A stretch of 6,744 bases of DNA from Clostridia bacterium. Lineage in GTDB: Bacteria > Bacillota > Clostridia > Oscillospirales > Butyricicoccaceae. This document shows positions 1 to 6,191 of the stretch, piece after piece. A program made the position numbers and the translations under genes. Every line of letters begins with the position of its first letter. Position 1 is the first letter of the stretch. Under the pieces are notes generated by a model that was not told the origin of the DNA, did no database searches, and saw only the letters and a list, made by a program, of their open reading frames with translations. The stretch lies in NCBI GenBank assembly GCA_900763355.1, contig CAAFJY010000015.1:1-6744 (forward strand), read 5' to 3'.

Positions 1-74
1 CATGGTTCCCCCGTCAAATCGCGCGCGGCCCGCGGTGCGGTGCCGCACTGCGCTTCCGCAGAAGCGCCGCGATT
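1..74. repeat. Left copy of a dispersed palindromic repeat
   Basis: Bases 15-46 match the reverse complement of 6292-6323 at 30 of 32 positions. The core folds as two small hairpins: CGCG 24-27 with 31-34, and GCGG 37-40 with CCGC 43-46. The 9-mer at 1-9 (CATGGTTCC) also recurs in inverted orientation at 6425-6433. Beyond the core, GCGCCGCGATT at 64-74 resumes the match after an extra hairpin that the other copy lacks. The repeat probably extends beyond the left edge of the window. No protein-coding capacity is evident, so it is best read as a small non-coding intergenic repeat family of unknown name. Confidence 0.75.
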
Positions 75-241
75 TTGGTGGGGCCGACCGTCCCCCACCT
101 GGAAGGTGGGTCTCCCTCGTCCCGCGCCCGTGGCGCGGAATATTCAGCGCTTGGAAGCGCTGCTTGAAAGAAGTGCGGCCTTTGGCCGCAAAGATCCGTT
201 CGGGCCGCTTCGCGGCGAAAAAAGGTCCCGCCCGTGGGCGG
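50..241. repeat. Run of seven short perfect hairpins
   Basis: Seven perfect inverted repeats with loops of 2-4 bases follow one another: 50-56/61-67, 94-100/104-110, 123-128/132-137, 145-152/155-162, 174-180/184-190, 204-208/212-216 and 228-233/236-241. A longer alternative pairing (77-83 with 93-99) competes with the second. The stretch has no supported gene; the open frames crossing it lack family resemblance. It lies downstream of the operon terminator, so it is probably not transcribed with the operon unless there is read-through. Confidence 0.7.
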
Positions 242-269
242 AAAAGAAAAAAGCGCCCCACAGGGCGCT
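242..269 (-). terminator. Intrinsic terminator of the five-gene unit (bidirectional)
   Basis: A 7-bp GC-rich stem (252-258 with 263-269, loop CACA) is followed on the minus strand by a run of six T residues, then CTTTT. It starts 22 bases beyond the stop codon of the HAD phosphatase gene, where an operon terminator is expected. On the plus strand the stem is followed by TTTTC, so it may also work weakly in that direction. Confidence 0.85.
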
Positions 270-291
270 TTTTCGGTATTTCTTCAAAAAA

Positions 292-948
292 TCAGCAGAG
301 CGTCAGGGCGATCTCCCCCAGTTCCCGGGGCGTCTCTGCCAGGTGCTGAGCCCCGGCGTCCTCCAGCTCCTTCCGCCCGCGGAAGCCCCAGATGCAGCCA
401 AGGCTCCCGGCCCCGGCATTCCGGGCGAACTGGATGTCCACCGCCGAATCCCCGCAGTAGAGGACTTCTTCCGGCTTCACCCCCAGCGTCTCCGCCACAA
501 AGCGGAAGCAGGCGGGGTCGGGCTTGACGGGGAAGGGCTCCCGCTGACCATAGGCCAGATCCACCATCCCGGGGAGATAATGCCCGGCCACCCGGTCGGT
601 CTGCTCCTGGGGCTTGTTGGAGATGAGGGCCAGCTTGAGTCCGGCCTTCCGCAGGGATGCCAGCATCTCGGGCACGCCGTCATAGACCCGGGTCTCGTCG
701 CAGCAGTGGGAGAGATAGCGGGCCTTGTAGCCCGCGAGGAGCGCGTCCAGCTTGTCCTCCTGCCCCGCGGGGAGGGCCCGCTGGCACAGCTTGACCATCC
801 CGTTGCCCACCATGTGGTCATATTGCTCCACGGTGAAGGTGGGGAAACCCATTTGCGTGAGGGCAAAGTTCATGGCCCCCGCGATGTCATAGATGCTGTT
901 GACCAGCGTCCCGTCCAGATCGAAAAAAACTGCCTTGATCTTGTTCAT
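292..948 (-). CDS. HAD-superfamily phosphatase, phosphoglycolate phosphatase-like
   Basis: The 218-residue protein is a typical length for HAD subfamily IA hydrolases, cytoplasmic phosphatases that use an aspartyl-phosphate intermediate. All four motifs are visible: motif I FFDLDGTLV with nucleophile D10 and acid/base D12; motif II LISNKP with S110; motif III lysine K142 in VKPDP; motif IV YCGDSAVDI with D167 and D171. Residues about 16-88 form the alpha-helical cap expected of the Gph/PgmB-type group. The ATG overlaps the TGA of the WYL gene upstream (ATGA), which implies translational coupling, and a terminator follows closely. The family resembles Gph (2-phosphoglycolate to glycolate), but members also act on other sugar phosphates, pyrophosphate or nucleotides, and the sequence does not fix the substrate. 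Family assignment is secure; specificity is not. Confidence 0.93.
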   Translation of the reverse strand: MNKIKAVFFDLDGTLVNSIYDIAGAMNFALTQMGFPTFTVEQYDHMVGNGMVKLCQRALPAGQEDKLDALLAGYKARYLSHCCDETRVYDGVPEMLASLRKAGLKLALISNKPQEQTDRVAGHYLPGMVDLAYGQREPFPVKPDPACFRFVAETLGVKPEEVLYCGDSAVDIQFARNAGAGSLGCIWGFRGRKELEDAGAQHLAETPRELGEIALTLC

Positions 949-1952
949 GATTGCTTTTCAAAAACCTCCCGCAGCATGGCTGCATATTGTTTCCGTACCG
1001 ATTCGGGCGCGGCGATCTCCGCCCCCGTCCCCAGGCCAAAGACCCAGGAGAAGAACTGGGGGCTCACCGCCACCGACGCGCGGAATTCCACCTGATGCTC
1101 CCCCACCGGCCGGAAAAAGGTCTCCCGGCCAAAGCGGTCGGCCGCCACGCCCAGAAGCCGCTCATCCAGCCGGAGGGTGACGGTCTCTGCCGTCCCGTGA
1201 TACATTCCGAACATCCCGGCGACGTATTCCCCCGGGTCAAAGGCGGCAAAGGCCGCGCCCCCCTCCCGGGCCTCGCCGGTGGGGTCGATGTCCAGCATCT
1301 TGTCCACACGATAGTGCCGCAGACTCTGACTGGGGCCGTCAAAGGCCACCAGGTAATAGTTCTCGTTGTCCCAAAGGAGGGCCCAGGGGGAGCATTCGTA
1401 CCAGTCTCCGCCTTTCCGCAGCCGCCGCACCGCCCGGCCGGAGGCGGAGTCCAGCGCCCACTCGAAATAGTGGAAGCGGATGCGCTCCCCCAGCTCGATG
1501 GCGGCATAGAGCGCGTCCACGGTGTAATAAATACTCTCGTTCATGGCCTTGATCCGCCGGGAGACAAAGACCTGGCGCTGCAGCTGCCGCGCCTGGTGGC
1601 GGGAGGCCAGACCCTCCACCTTTTGGATCAGCTCCCCGGTCTTTTTCCGGGTGATGAAGCGGGAGGACTGCACCGCGTCCACCAGCAGCTTGAGCTCGGC
1701 CAGCTCAAAGGTGCGGCTGTCCAGATAATAGCCCGTCTGCCGCCCCTCCCGCCGGGATGCGATGTCGCAGCCCAGCGCTCGGAGAGTCTCCAGATCGTCG
1801 TACACACTTTTCCGGTCCCGGATGTCTACCCCCTGAGCCCGCAGCCGTTCCATGAGCTGGGGGAGGGTGAGGGCGTGCTCCAGGTCGGTCTCTTCCTCCA
1901 GGATGCGCTTCAGCCAGAGGAGCTTTGCCTTCTGACCCTGGCCCTTGGGCAT
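945..1952 (-). CDS. WYL-domain transcriptional regulator
   Basis: The 335-residue protein has the three-part layout of WYL regulators. An N-terminal winged helix-turn-helix (about 10-78) contains SVYDDLETLRALG, the DeoR-like recognition-helix region. A WYL domain (about 140-222) has PWALLWDNENYYLVAFD at 189-205 and conserved arginines R212 and R215 in RHYRVDKM. A C-terminal WCX region (about 245-330) ends in FSWVFGLGTGAEIAAP and a helix. The signature triad reads YYL (199-201) rather than WYL, a tolerated variant. WYL domains bind ligands, in some families nucleic acids or nucleotides, and control DNA binding; the ligand here is unknown. The ATG is preceded by AGGAG at good spacing. Its stop overlaps the phosphatase start, so the two are made together. 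It may control its own operon, but no target is proved. Confidence 0.92.
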   Translation of the reverse strand: MPKGQGQKAKLLWLKRILEEETDLEHALTLPQLMERLRAQGVDIRDRKSVYDDLETLRALGCDIASRREGRQTGYYLDSRTFELAELKLLVDAVQSSRFITRKKTGELIQKVEGLASRHQARQLQRQVFVSRRIKAMNESIYYTVDALYAAIELGERIRFHYFEWALDSASGRAVRRLRKGGDWYECSPWALLWDNENYYLVAFDGPSQSLRHYRVDKMLDIDPTGEAREGGAAFAAFDPGEYVAGMFGMYHGTAETVTLRLDERLLGVAADRFGRETFFRPVGEHQVEFRASVAVSPQFFSWVFGLGTGAEIAAPESVRKQYAAMLREVFEKQS

Positions 1953-1998
1953 GATCCCATCTCCTTTTGTTCCCGCGATGTTTCAGAACCATGGGGAA

Positions 1999-3891
1999 TT
2001 ATTCCCCGTCGGCCTCGGCCTCTTCATAGAGAGCCAGGAGCTCGTCCTCCAGGCTCTCCTTGCTGTGGTAGAGCTCCCCCAGCTTTACATAATCCCCGCC
2101 CTCGCAGGCAGCCATCTCCTCCTCCAGCTCGGGGAGACGCTCCTCGATGGCGGCGATGCGCCGGGCGCGCTCCCGGCGGCGCTTTTCCCGCTCCTTTTGG
2201 TTGACGGCGGCGGCTTTTGAGGGCTTTTCCGGGGCTTTTTCCCCGGAATCGAGCTTTTTCTCCCGCTCCCGCTGGGCGCTCTCCACCTGCCGGCGGCGCT
2301 CCCGCCAGGCCAAAAAGTCCTGATACCCGCCCTCGAAGTCCAGGATGTGCCCATCCTCCACCAGCCAGATCCGGGTGGCGAACCGGTCGATGAAATACCG
2401 GTCGTGGGAGACGAAGAGCATGGTCTCGGAAAAATCGTCGATGGCGTCCTCCACCCACTCCCGGCTGAGGATGTCCAGATGGTTGGTGGGCTCGTCCAGA
2501 AAGAGGGTGTTGATCTTCCGGTACATGAAGAGACAGAGCTTGAGCCGGGTCTTTTCCCCGCCGGAGAGGACGTCCACCGTCTTGAACACCGTCTCCCCCT
2601 GGAAGGCGAAGGCCGCCAGCCGGTCCCGGGCCTCCTGGGCCGAGCAGTTCGTTTCGAACAGAAGGGTATCCACCAGCGTCCGCTCCGGGTGCTCAAACTG
2701 CACCACCTGGGGGAGATAGCCCACCTCCACCCCCGTCCCGGTATAGACGATGCCGTGCAGCGGCGGGAGCAGGCCCAAAAGAGTGGTGAGCAGCGTCGTC
2801 TTCCCGCAGCCGTTGGGGCCCAGGATGGCGATGCGCTCCCCGCGGTAGACCATGGCGGAAAAATCCCGGATGAGGGGGGCGCCGTAGCCCGTGGCCAGCT
2901 CCTCGATGGCAAACACGTCCTCCCCCGACTGGGCCGCCAGGTTGAACTGATTTTTCATTTTGCGCTCGCGGCGGATGGTCTGGATGCGCTCCATCCGGTC
3001 GATGCGCTTCTGCATGGAAAAGGCCCGCTTGTGCAAAGCGTCGTTGCCCATAAAGGCCCAGAGATGGAGATTGCCCACGGCCTTTTCCAGCCGGGCGATC
3101 TCCTTGTCCTGGCGGCGCTTGGCCGCTTCCAGCTGGCGGGCCAGCTCGTCCTTTTTCTCGGCAAAATAGCTGTAGTTCCCCGGCCAGGAGAGGATGGTCC
3201 CGTCCCGGAGCTCCAGCGTCCGGGTGGTCACATGATCGAGAAAATACCGGTCGTGGGAGACGATGAGCACCGCCCCGCGGAAGGATTTGAGATATTCCTC
3301 CAGCCACTCGATGGAATCCATGTCCAGGTGGTTGGTGGGCTCGTCCAGCAGCAAAAGGTCGGTGCCGGAGAGCATGAGCCGGGCCAGGTTGACCCGCGTC
3401 TTTTCCCCGCCGGAAAGAGACATGAAGGGCCGCTCCTGCATCTCCGGGTCGATCTTGAGCCCGTGGGTCATCCGGTCATAGGCCACGTCCAGGTCATAGC
3501 CGCCCCCCAGCTCAAAGGCCGTCTGGAGACGGCTGTACCGGTCCAGGTCCACGTCCTTCCCCGCCGCCATGTCCTCTTCCAAGCGATGCATCTCCCGGCC
3601 CATGTCCTCCAGCCAGGCAAAGGCCTGCCAGAGGACCTCCCGCACGGTGATGTCCGGGTCATAGACGGGGAGCTGCTCCAAAAGCCCCAGTCTCGCCCCC
3701 TTGGCGATGGAGACCGTGCCGCTCTCATATTCCTCCTCCCCCGCCAGGATCTTGAGCAGGGTGGTCTTGCCGCAGCCGTTGGGCCCCACCAGTCCCACCC
3801 GTTCCCCGGGGGCCAGGTCAAAGGACAGGTCCCGGAGGACCTGCCGCTCGCCGAAATATTGATTCAGCCCTTGTACGCTGATCTCTGCCAT
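1999..3891 (-). CDS. ABC-F family ATP-binding protein (two nucleotide-binding domains)
   Basis: The 630-residue soluble protein has tandem ABC ATPase domains and no membrane segments, the layout of ABC-F translation factors that bind the ribosomal E site. NBD1 (about 1-240): Walker A GPNGCGKT 36-43, signature LSGGEKTR 159-166, Walker B LLLLDEP with catalytic E184, switch H213. NBD2 (about 325-525): Walker A 358-365, signature 442-449, E467, H496. The linker between them (about 240-320) is charged and helical, as expected for the P-site tRNA-interaction motif. Residues about 525-625 form a Lys/Glu/Arg-rich coiled-coil tail as in YdiF/Uup-like members. All catalytic residues are intact. AGGAG lies 10 bases before the ATG. 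Some ABC-F proteins protect ribosomes from antibiotics, others serve general translation; this sequence alone does not decide. It sits 33 bases after the DUF6512-like gene and 46 before the WYL gene. Confidence 0.94.
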   Translation of the reverse strand: MAEISVQGLNQYFGERQVLRDLSFDLAPGERVGLVGPNGCGKTTLLKILAGEEEYESGTVSIAKGARLGLLEQLPVYDPDITVREVLWQAFAWLEDMGREMHRLEEDMAAGKDVDLDRYSRLQTAFELGGGYDLDVAYDRMTHGLKIDPEMQERPFMSLSGGEKTRVNLARLMLSGTDLLLLDEPTNHLDMDSIEWLEEYLKSFRGAVLIVSHDRYFLDHVTTRTLELRDGTILSWPGNYSYFAEKKDELARQLEAAKRRQDKEIARLEKAVGNLHLWAFMGNDALHKRAFSMQKRIDRMERIQTIRRERKMKNQFNLAAQSGEDVFAIEELATGYGAPLIRDFSAMVYRGERIAILGPNGCGKTTLLTTLLGLLPPLHGIVYTGTGVEVGYLPQVVQFEHPERTLVDTLLFETNCSAQEARDRLAAFAFQGETVFKTVDVLSGGEKTRLKLCLFMYRKINTLFLDEPTNHLDILSREWVEDAIDDFSETMLFVSHDRYFIDRFATRIWLVEDGHILDFEGGYQDFLAWRERRRQVESAQREREKKLDSGEKAPEKPSKAAAVNQKEREKRRRERARRIAAIEERLPELEEEMAACEGGDYVKLGELYHSKESLEDELLALYEEAEADGE

Positions 3892-3924
3892 AATTTTGAT
3901 TCTCCTGCGGGTCCGCCCGCGATG

Positions 3925-4461
3925 TTATCGTGATATCCGCCCCTTTGGGCGGTAGGTATGGGAAATTTCCCGCCCCGCCTGCTGAAAGAGGGGGTATTTC
4001 GGTGGGGAAAAGGCCGCATAGGCGAAAAACAGCGCCCACGCCGCCAGTCCCAGGGCCCCGGCGCAGCCCAGAAGCGGGCTCGCTCCCCGGGCCAGAATGC
4101 GCACCCCCAGGGGGAATCCGGTCCCCATGGCGGCAAAAAAGCTCCCGATGTCCACCAAAAGCACCGGCCGGGGCACCCCCAGCGCCGCGCGGTAGAGATA
4201 ATAGATGGCCAGCATGGCGCAGCCCCCGTGGCTCACGGCGCACAGAGCGCCCCACAGCAGGGCGGACAGCCCGCACCCCGTCAGCCCGCCCCACAGGCCC
4301 AGGGCCAGGCACAATGGCCAGAAGCACAGCTTGGTGTGCTCCCAGGGGCTCTCCGACACCGGGAGCAGAAAGCCCAGCCCCCGGGGCCGCCCCAGAGGCT
4401 CGTAGAGAAAGTGCATCCCGGTGCCCAGAATACACGCCCCCAAAAAGATCATCGCGTTCAC
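3925..4461 (-). CDS. Small integral membrane protein, DUF6512-like
   Basis: With the GTG start at 4461 the protein has 178 residues and about five hydrophobic segments (roughly 1-20, 46-70, 72-90, 98-122, 130-152). Residues 33-49 (LPVSESPWEHTKLCFWP) recall the conserved VNESVWEHLKLLFFP block of the DUF6512 membrane proteins of clostridia; H17 and Y20 in the first segment and the late PPKYPLF block also fit. That assignment is from memory of the family. The function is unknown. The start was chosen because GAGGTGAT, matching the 16S rRNA tail, ends 4 bases before this GTG. The ATG at 4467 and GTG at 4470 overlap or abut that site and would be badly spaced. The gene lies between the AI-2E-like transporter gene (52-base gap to this start) and the ABC-F gene (33 bases). 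Confidence 0.75.
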   Translation of the reverse strand: MNAMIFLGACILGTGMHFLYEPLGRPRGLGFLLPVSESPWEHTKLCFWPLCLALGLWGGLTGCGLSALLWGALCAVSHGGCAMLAIYYLYRAALGVPRPVLLVDIGSFFAAMGTGFPLGVRILARGASPLLGCAGALGLAAWALFFAYAAFSPPKYPLFQQAGREISHTYRPKGRISR

Positions 4462-4464
4462 GGT

Positions 4465-4473
4465 CATCACCTC
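4465..4473 (-). promoter_or_regulatory. Ribosome-binding site that decides the DUF6512-like start
   Basis: On the minus strand GAGGTGAT (4473-4466) is an 8-base match to the extended Shine-Dalgarno consensus AGGAGGTGATC. The GTG at 4461-4459 lies 8 bases after GAGG, the preferred distance, whereas the nearby ATG (4467) and GTG (4470) overlap the site itself. Confidence 0.55.
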
Positions 4474-4513
4474 GCCCCAGCTTATGCGCCGGGGCGTGGG
4501 ATGGTGAAGACTT

Positions 4514-5758
4514 TTACTGTTTGCCGGGGAAATGGGACTTTTTCGCAGGGGCTTTTGCCGCCTTTTCCGCCGGTTTTTCCGCCGGCTGCTCTGCCGGAGA
4601 GGAGACGGGCTGTGCCGGAGCCTGGGGAGTCCCCGCGGGGGCGTTTCCGGCTGCCGCAGCCGCCAGAGCGGCCTCCTTTTCGGCCCGTCCCGCCGCCACG
4701 TCGGATTCCACCGCCGCCGTCACCGAGCGCTTTTCATCCCCGATGATGTAGTAATAGATCTCCCGCACCACCGTGCGCACCACCGCCGCCACCGGGGTGG
4801 AGATGAGCATCCCCACCGGCCCCCAGATCTCGCTGCAGGCCAGGAGAGAGAACATCACCCACACCGGATGGATGTTGACCGCGTTGCCCTGGACCCGGGG
4901 CATGACGACGTTGCCCTCGATCTGCTGGACGATGATGACAAAAATGACCACCGTGATGGCCAGCTTGGGCCCGCCGGTGATGAGGGCGAAGACCCCCTCC
5001 ACGATCCCCGCCACCGTGGAGCCAAAATAGGGGATGAAGTCCAGCACAAAGCTCATCACCGCGAAGAGAAGGGCATAGTGCAGGCCCATGATCTGGAAGC
5101 CGATAAAGGAGACCACCGCCATGCCCAGAGAAATGAGGACCCGCGTGCCCACATACTTCCAGACATAACCGTTGGACTCGGCGAGCACCCGGCGCACCCG
5201 GACCTGCACCCGGTCGGGCAGTGCATCCACGCCCCGCTGGATCATCTTGCTCCCATCCAGCATGAAATAGATCACCAGGATCATCACCACCACCATGTCA
5301 AACAGGCCGGAGGTGGTGTTCATCAGCCAGGTGAGGATACTCTTAAAGGCCGTCATGAGATAGGTGTCCATCTTGCTGGCGATGCCGGAGATCCAATCCA
5401 GCACCGGCTCGGGCAGATGCCAGGAGGCCAGGAGCTCCTGGGCCCGGGCCAGGAGATCGTCAAACTGGTCGGCATAGAAGCTCAGGTCGTTGACCAGCCC
5501 GCCGATCTGGTTGACGGCATAGGGGATGAGGGCCACCAGCCCCCAGGTGATGAGCCCCACCAGCAAAAGGGCCGTCACCGCCACGGCGACCCCGCGGGGG
5601 ACCTTCCCCTTCAGGGTGAGCAGCTTCACCAGCGGCGACAGCAGATAGGCGACGATGGCCGCCGCGAAAAACAGGCACACCACGCCCCAGAAGCGGTAGA
5701 TGGCCGCCACCACCGCCAGAAGCAGGATGACCAGCGCCAGCAGCTTGGTATTTTTCAT
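4514..5758 (-). CDS. AI-2E family transporter (PF01594-type membrane protein)
   Basis: The 414-residue protein has about seven to eight hydrophobic segments: two near the N terminus (5-22, 25-45), one at 57-80, then after a soluble segment (about 83-148) several between 150 and 330. Diagnostic family blocks are DFIPYFGS (240-247), QQIEGNVVMPRVQGNAV (278-294), IHPVWVMFSLLACSEIWGP (296-314) and the following ISTPVAAVVR. The family is named for autoinducer-2 export (TqsA), but members also include Na+/H+ antiporters and proteins of unknown substrate, so no substrate is claimed. Residues 350-414 form an unusual Ala/Pro/Lys/Glu-rich tail, probably disordered and cytoplasmic. GGGGAGG lies 8 bases before the ATG. 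This is the first gene of the five-gene unit, behind a candidate promoter at 5833-5862. Confidence 0.92.
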   Translation of the reverse strand: MKNTKLLALVILLLAVVAAIYRFWGVVCLFFAAAIVAYLLSPLVKLLTLKGKVPRGVAVAVTALLLVGLITWGLVALIPYAVNQIGGLVNDLSFYADQFDDLLARAQELLASWHLPEPVLDWISGIASKMDTYLMTAFKSILTWLMNTTSGLFDMVVVMILVIYFMLDGSKMIQRGVDALPDRVQVRVRRVLAESNGYVWKYVGTRVLISLGMAVVSFIGFQIMGLHYALLFAVMSFVLDFIPYFGSTVAGIVEGVFALITGGPKLAITVVIFVIIVQQIEGNVVMPRVQGNAVNIHPVWVMFSLLACSEIWGPVGMLISTPVAAVVRTVVREIYYYIIGDEKRSVTAAVESDVAAGRAEKEAALAAAAAGNAPAGTPQAPAQPVSSPAEQPAEKPAEKAAKAPAKKSHFPGKQ

Positions 5759-5766
5759 AACAGGAT

Positions 5767-5819
5767 CCTCCCCTGCCCCAGCGGGCAGAACACATGGTCT
5801 TTTGGAGCACAGACTGCCC
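5767..5819 (-). promoter_or_regulatory. Leader with competing hairpins beside the ribosome-binding site
   Basis: In the minus-strand leader the hexamer GGGCAG (5819-5814) is followed by CTGCCC (5788-5783) and a second GGGCAG (5778-5773), which runs directly into the GGGGAGG ribosome-binding site (5773-5767). The middle segment can pair with either outer one: with the second in a tight 4-base-loop hairpin abutting the ribosome-binding site, or with the first over a 25-base loop that frees it. This is a geometry suited to translational control. No known riboswitch is recognised. Confidence 0.35.
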
Positions 5820-5832
5820 CTTTTAACTCTGT

Positions 5833-5862
5833 ATTATACTATACAGCCCCCTTTTTGCGCAA
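5833..5862 (-). promoter_or_regulatory. Candidate promoter of the five-gene unit
   Basis: On the minus strand a perfect TATAAT -10 box (5838-5833) follows TTGCGC (5862-5857) at an 18-base spacing. The -35 box is weak (3 of 6). Transcription would begin near 5826 and give a leader of about 67 bases. The -10 box lies inside an 18-base dyad, CTGTAT-6-ATACAG (5829-5846), which could be an operator or merely incidental. Confidence 0.6.
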
Positions 5863-5866
5863 GAGC

Positions 5867-5893
5867 GGGGAGGGGCTTCCCGCCCCTTTTTTT
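5867..5893 (+). terminator. Orphan intrinsic terminator facing the tRNA genes
   Basis: GGGGAGGG (5867-5874) pairs with CCCGCCCC (5879-5886) through one A-G mismatch and a GCTT loop, followed by seven T residues on the plus strand. The minus strand has no T run after the hairpin. No plus-strand gene precedes it, so it probably blocks antisense or read-through transcription from entering the tRNA-Arg promoter region, or ends an unrecognised short RNA. Confidence 0.65.
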
Positions 5894-5900
5894 GCCGGAA

Positions 5901-5971
5901 GAAAAAAATCCGGGAAATCCGAAAAAAATCTCCCTTTCCCTCTTGATTTTTCCCCGGCGATGTGGTATCTT
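5901..5971 (+). promoter_or_regulatory. tRNA-Arg promoter with upstream A-tracts
   Basis: TTGATT (5943-5948) and TATCTT (5966-5971) are separated by exactly 17 bases, placing the start near 5978, about 11 bases before the tRNA. The 10-mer GAAAAAAATC occurs twice, at 5901-5910 and 5921-5930, with a shorter AAA at 5914-5916 halfway. The A-tracts are therefore about one helical turn apart, as in UP elements or curved DNA upstream of stable-RNA promoters. Confidence 0.65.
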
Positions 5972-5988
5972 AATTGAGCACGATATGT

Positions 5989-6065
5989 GCGGCGTTAGCT
6001 CAGCTGGATAGAGTGTTTGGCTACGAACCAAAAGGTCGGGGGTTCGAATCCCTTACGCCGTACCA
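5989..6065 (+). tRNA. tRNA-Arg (anticodon ACG), CCA encoded
   Basis: The 77-base gene folds as a complete cloverleaf. The acceptor stem 5989-5995 pairs with 6055-6061 (first pair G-U); the D stem is GCTC/GAGT; the anticodon stem TTTGG/CCAAA holds loop CTACGAA with anticodon ACG at 6023-6025; the T stem GGGGG/CCCTT holds loop TTCGAAT. The discriminator base is A6062, followed by an encoded CCA (6063-6065). The A at position 34 is expected to be edited to inosine by TadA, allowing CGU, CGC and CGA to be read. The T stem contains two G-U pairs. A terminator follows directly. A 26-base piece covering most of the T arm to just past CCA is repeated at 6192-6217. Confidence 0.97.
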
Positions 6066-6112
6066 GGAAACCACAGTCACCCCAAGGTGACCGGTGGTTT
6101 TCTTTTTATTTT
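6066..6112 (+). terminator. tRNA-Arg terminator
   Basis: AAACCAC (6068-6074) pairs with GTGGTTT (6094-6100), and GTCACC (6076-6081) with GGTGAC (6086-6091), around a CCAA loop with a small internal bulge. TCTTTTTATTTT follows. The hairpin starts within three bases of the CCA end. Confidence 0.9.
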
Positions 6113-6115
6113 CAT

Positions 6116-6191
6116 GGATTCGAACCCGAGGGCACTTGAAAACGTGCCGGCGGCACGTTTTAACCCGAGGTGGCCTGCGCCGCAGCGCAGG
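6116..6191. repeat. Hairpin cassette between tRNA-Arg and its 3' fragment
   Basis: This stretch has a perfect 10-bp hairpin (6139-6148 with 6152-6161, loop GGC) flanked by a 9-base direct repeat AACCCGAGG (6123-6131 and 6162-6170), then a perfect 7-bp hairpin (6174-6180 with 6185-6191, loop CGCA). Its left edge GGATTCGAACCC (6116-6127) is the reverse complement of a tRNA T-arm consensus; its right edge joins the duplicated tRNA T-loop sequence. No gene is seen. It may be a small inserted palindromic element or a deletion remnant. Confidence 0.55.

Noticed and set aside
50..241. CRISPR array
   Set aside because: The hairpins differ from one another in sequence and spacing; there are no identical repeats separated by constant-length spacers.
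1993..2007. Palindrome GGGGAAT-T-ATTCCCC over the ABC-F stop codon
   Set aside because: One-base centre and no T tract, so it is not a credible terminator; the WYL gene continues 46 bases later.
951..2204. Plus-strand open frame of 417 codons opposite the WYL gene
   Set aside because: Antisense shadow, no recognisable domain; the minus-strand WYL protein explains the region.
2391..3270. Repeated stretches around 2391-2420 and 3239-3270
   Set aside because: They encode the SHDRYF switch region of the two ABC domains, so the similarity is the family's internal duplication.
2347..3933. Plus-strand open frame of 528 codons opposite the ABC-F gene
   Set aside because: It is antisense to a gene with every ABC motif intact; its Gly/Pro/His-rich translation shows no domain. 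GC-rich codon use opens such frames.
4474..4497. CGCCCC/GGGGCG pairing upstream of the DUF6512-like gene
   Set aside because: Six pairs over a 12-base loop with no T tract; common by chance in such GC-rich spacers.
4532..5977. Plus-strand open frame of 481 codons opposite the AI-2E-like gene
   Set aside because: His/Arg/Asp-rich translation typical of an antisense shadow; it runs through the promoter and terminator of the real layout.
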